Assembly (NCBI GenBank): GCA_903881065.1
Contig: CAIRRW010000268.1
Location: 1 to 6,326, forward strand
Direction: 5' to 3'
Origin: an uncultured Bacteroidota bacterium
Lineage (GTDB): Bacteria > Bacteroidota > Bacteroidia > 2-12-FULL-35-15
DNA length: 6,326 nucleotides
Under the pieces are notes generated by a model. It did no database searches. It saw nothing but the letters and a program-made list of their open reading frames with translations, and was not told where the DNA came from. The translations under genes and the position numbers were made by a program. Positions 5,590 through 6,326 of the stretch are shown one piece after another; within the stretch, counting starts at the first letter, position 1, and each line of letters starts with the position of its first letter.

Positions 5590-6326
5590 CTATTGACTAA
5601 CTAATTTTTTCTCTTGACGTTTTCTGTCGTTTTCGTCAAGCAATACTTTACGCAAACGAATTGATTTTGGGGTAAGTTCCACGTATTCGTCAAGCTGAAT
5701 ATATTCCATTGCTTCCTCAAGAGAGAAATTAATTTTAGGAATAATACGCATCTTGTCATCCGAACCTGAAGCACGCATGTTAGTAAGTTTCTTCTCCTTA
5801 GTAATATTCACTACTATATCATCCTGACGATTGTTTTCACCGATTATCTGACCTGTATATATCGGGTCGCCGGCTTCAACAAAGAAATTTCCTCTGTCCT
5901 GTAATTTATCAATTGAATAAGCAATAGCGGTACCCATTTCACCTGAAATAAGTACTCCGTTATTACGGTGAGGAATTGGACCTCTCCAAGGTTCGAAAGC
6001 TTTGAAACGGTGCGCCATAATTGCTTCTCCTGCAGTAGCGGTAAGTACATTATTACGCAATCCGATGATACCGCGTGAAGGAATTTCAAATTCGATGTGC
6101 TGCAAATCGCCTTTCGGTTCCATCAACAACATATCGCCTTTACGCTGACTTACGTATTCAATTACTTTACCGGCATATTCATCAGGAACATCAACTGTCA
6201 AAATTTCAATCGGCTCGCATTTAACACCATCAATTTCCTTGATGATAACCTGTGGCTGCCCTACCTGCAACTCATATCCTTCGCGACGCATTGTTTCAAT
6301 CAATACTGATAAGTGAAGGATACCTC
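5590..6326 (-). CDS. typA: Ribosome-associated GTPase TypA/BipA, C-terminal part
   Basis: TypA (BipA) is an EF-G-like translational GTPase that acts on the ribosome, in 50S assembly and stress adaptation. The visible 244 residues are the C-terminal part of a protein of about 600. The gene is open through the right edge: codons upstream of the first ATG read GILHLSVLIETMRREGYELQ, a conserved internal stretch, so the TTG at 6303-6301 is not a start. The fragment holds the end of the EF-G domain III-like part, the domain V-like segment (from about EPIEILTVDVP to FEIPSRGIIGLR) and the BipA-specific C-terminal domain (PHRNNGVLISGEMGTAIAYS, GDPIYTGQIIGEN, then TNMRASGSDDK). The GTPase domain lies outside the window. 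The tail, RKRQEKKLVSQ, is basic. It converges on the Moco operon and shares its terminator. GC content looks higher than in the moe/moa genes, as often seen for well-expressed genes. Confidence 0.96.
   Translation of the reverse strand, partial: GILHLSVLIETMRREGYELQVGQPQVIIKEIDGVKCEPIEILTVDVPDEYAGKVIEYVSQRKGDMLLMEPKGDLQHIEFEIPSRGIIGLRNNVLTATAGEAIMAHRFKAFEPWRGPIPHRNNGVLISGEMGTAIAYSIDKLQDRGNFFVEAGDPIYTGQIIGENNRQDDIVVNITKEKKLTNMRASGSDDKMRIIPKINFSLEEAMEYIQLDEYVELTPKSIRLRKVLLDENDRKRQEKKLVSQ

Overview
The window comes from an AT-rich bacterium, most likely a member of the Bacteroidota. This is inferred from the A/T-rich leaders without strong Shine-Dalgarno sites, from MoeB, MoaE and TypA sequences that read like Bacteroidota family members, and from the MoaC-MoaB fusion, which I know from that phylum. 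It cannot be narrowed to a genus from sequence alone.

Layout. Positions 1-259 carry no convincing gene. Positions 260-1207 (+) encode a 315-residue protein of unknown function, closed by a strong hairpin terminator at 1228-1259. A leader of about 125 bases follows, containing a perfect 13-bp inverted repeat with a smaller hairpin nested inside. Then comes a compact five-gene molybdenum cofactor (Moco) operon on the + strand: moeA (1385-2569), moaD (2648-2881), moeB with a C-terminal rhodanese domain (2882-4015), moaE (4022-4468) and a moaC-moaB fusion (4507-5418). A long hairpin at 5501-5542 ends the operon and also serves the converging gene on the - strand. That gene is the 3' part of typA/bipA (5590-6326), which runs off the right edge. 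Three tandem 8-bp units lie between the hairpin and the typA stop.

How the operon works together. The MoaC half of the fusion makes cPMP from the MoaA product. MoaD, with its C-terminal Gly-Gly, is adenylylated by MoeB and loaded with sulfur, for which the fused rhodanese domain is the likely donor. MoaD thiocarboxylate and MoaE convert cPMP to molybdopterin. The MoaB/Mog half of the fusion adenylylates molybdopterin, and MoeA inserts molybdate. Every step from cPMP formation to metal insertion is present except the first enzyme, the radical-SAM GTP cyclase MoaA. No MobA for a dinucleotide form is seen either. Flanking genes and terminators close the cluster on both sides, so moaA must lie elsewhere.

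I see no mobile element, CRISPR array, tRNA or rRNA, and no clear new defence or metabolic system. The least explained parts are the 315-residue protein, the moeA leader with its inverted repeat, and the MoeB variant that lacks three of the four zinc cysteines.
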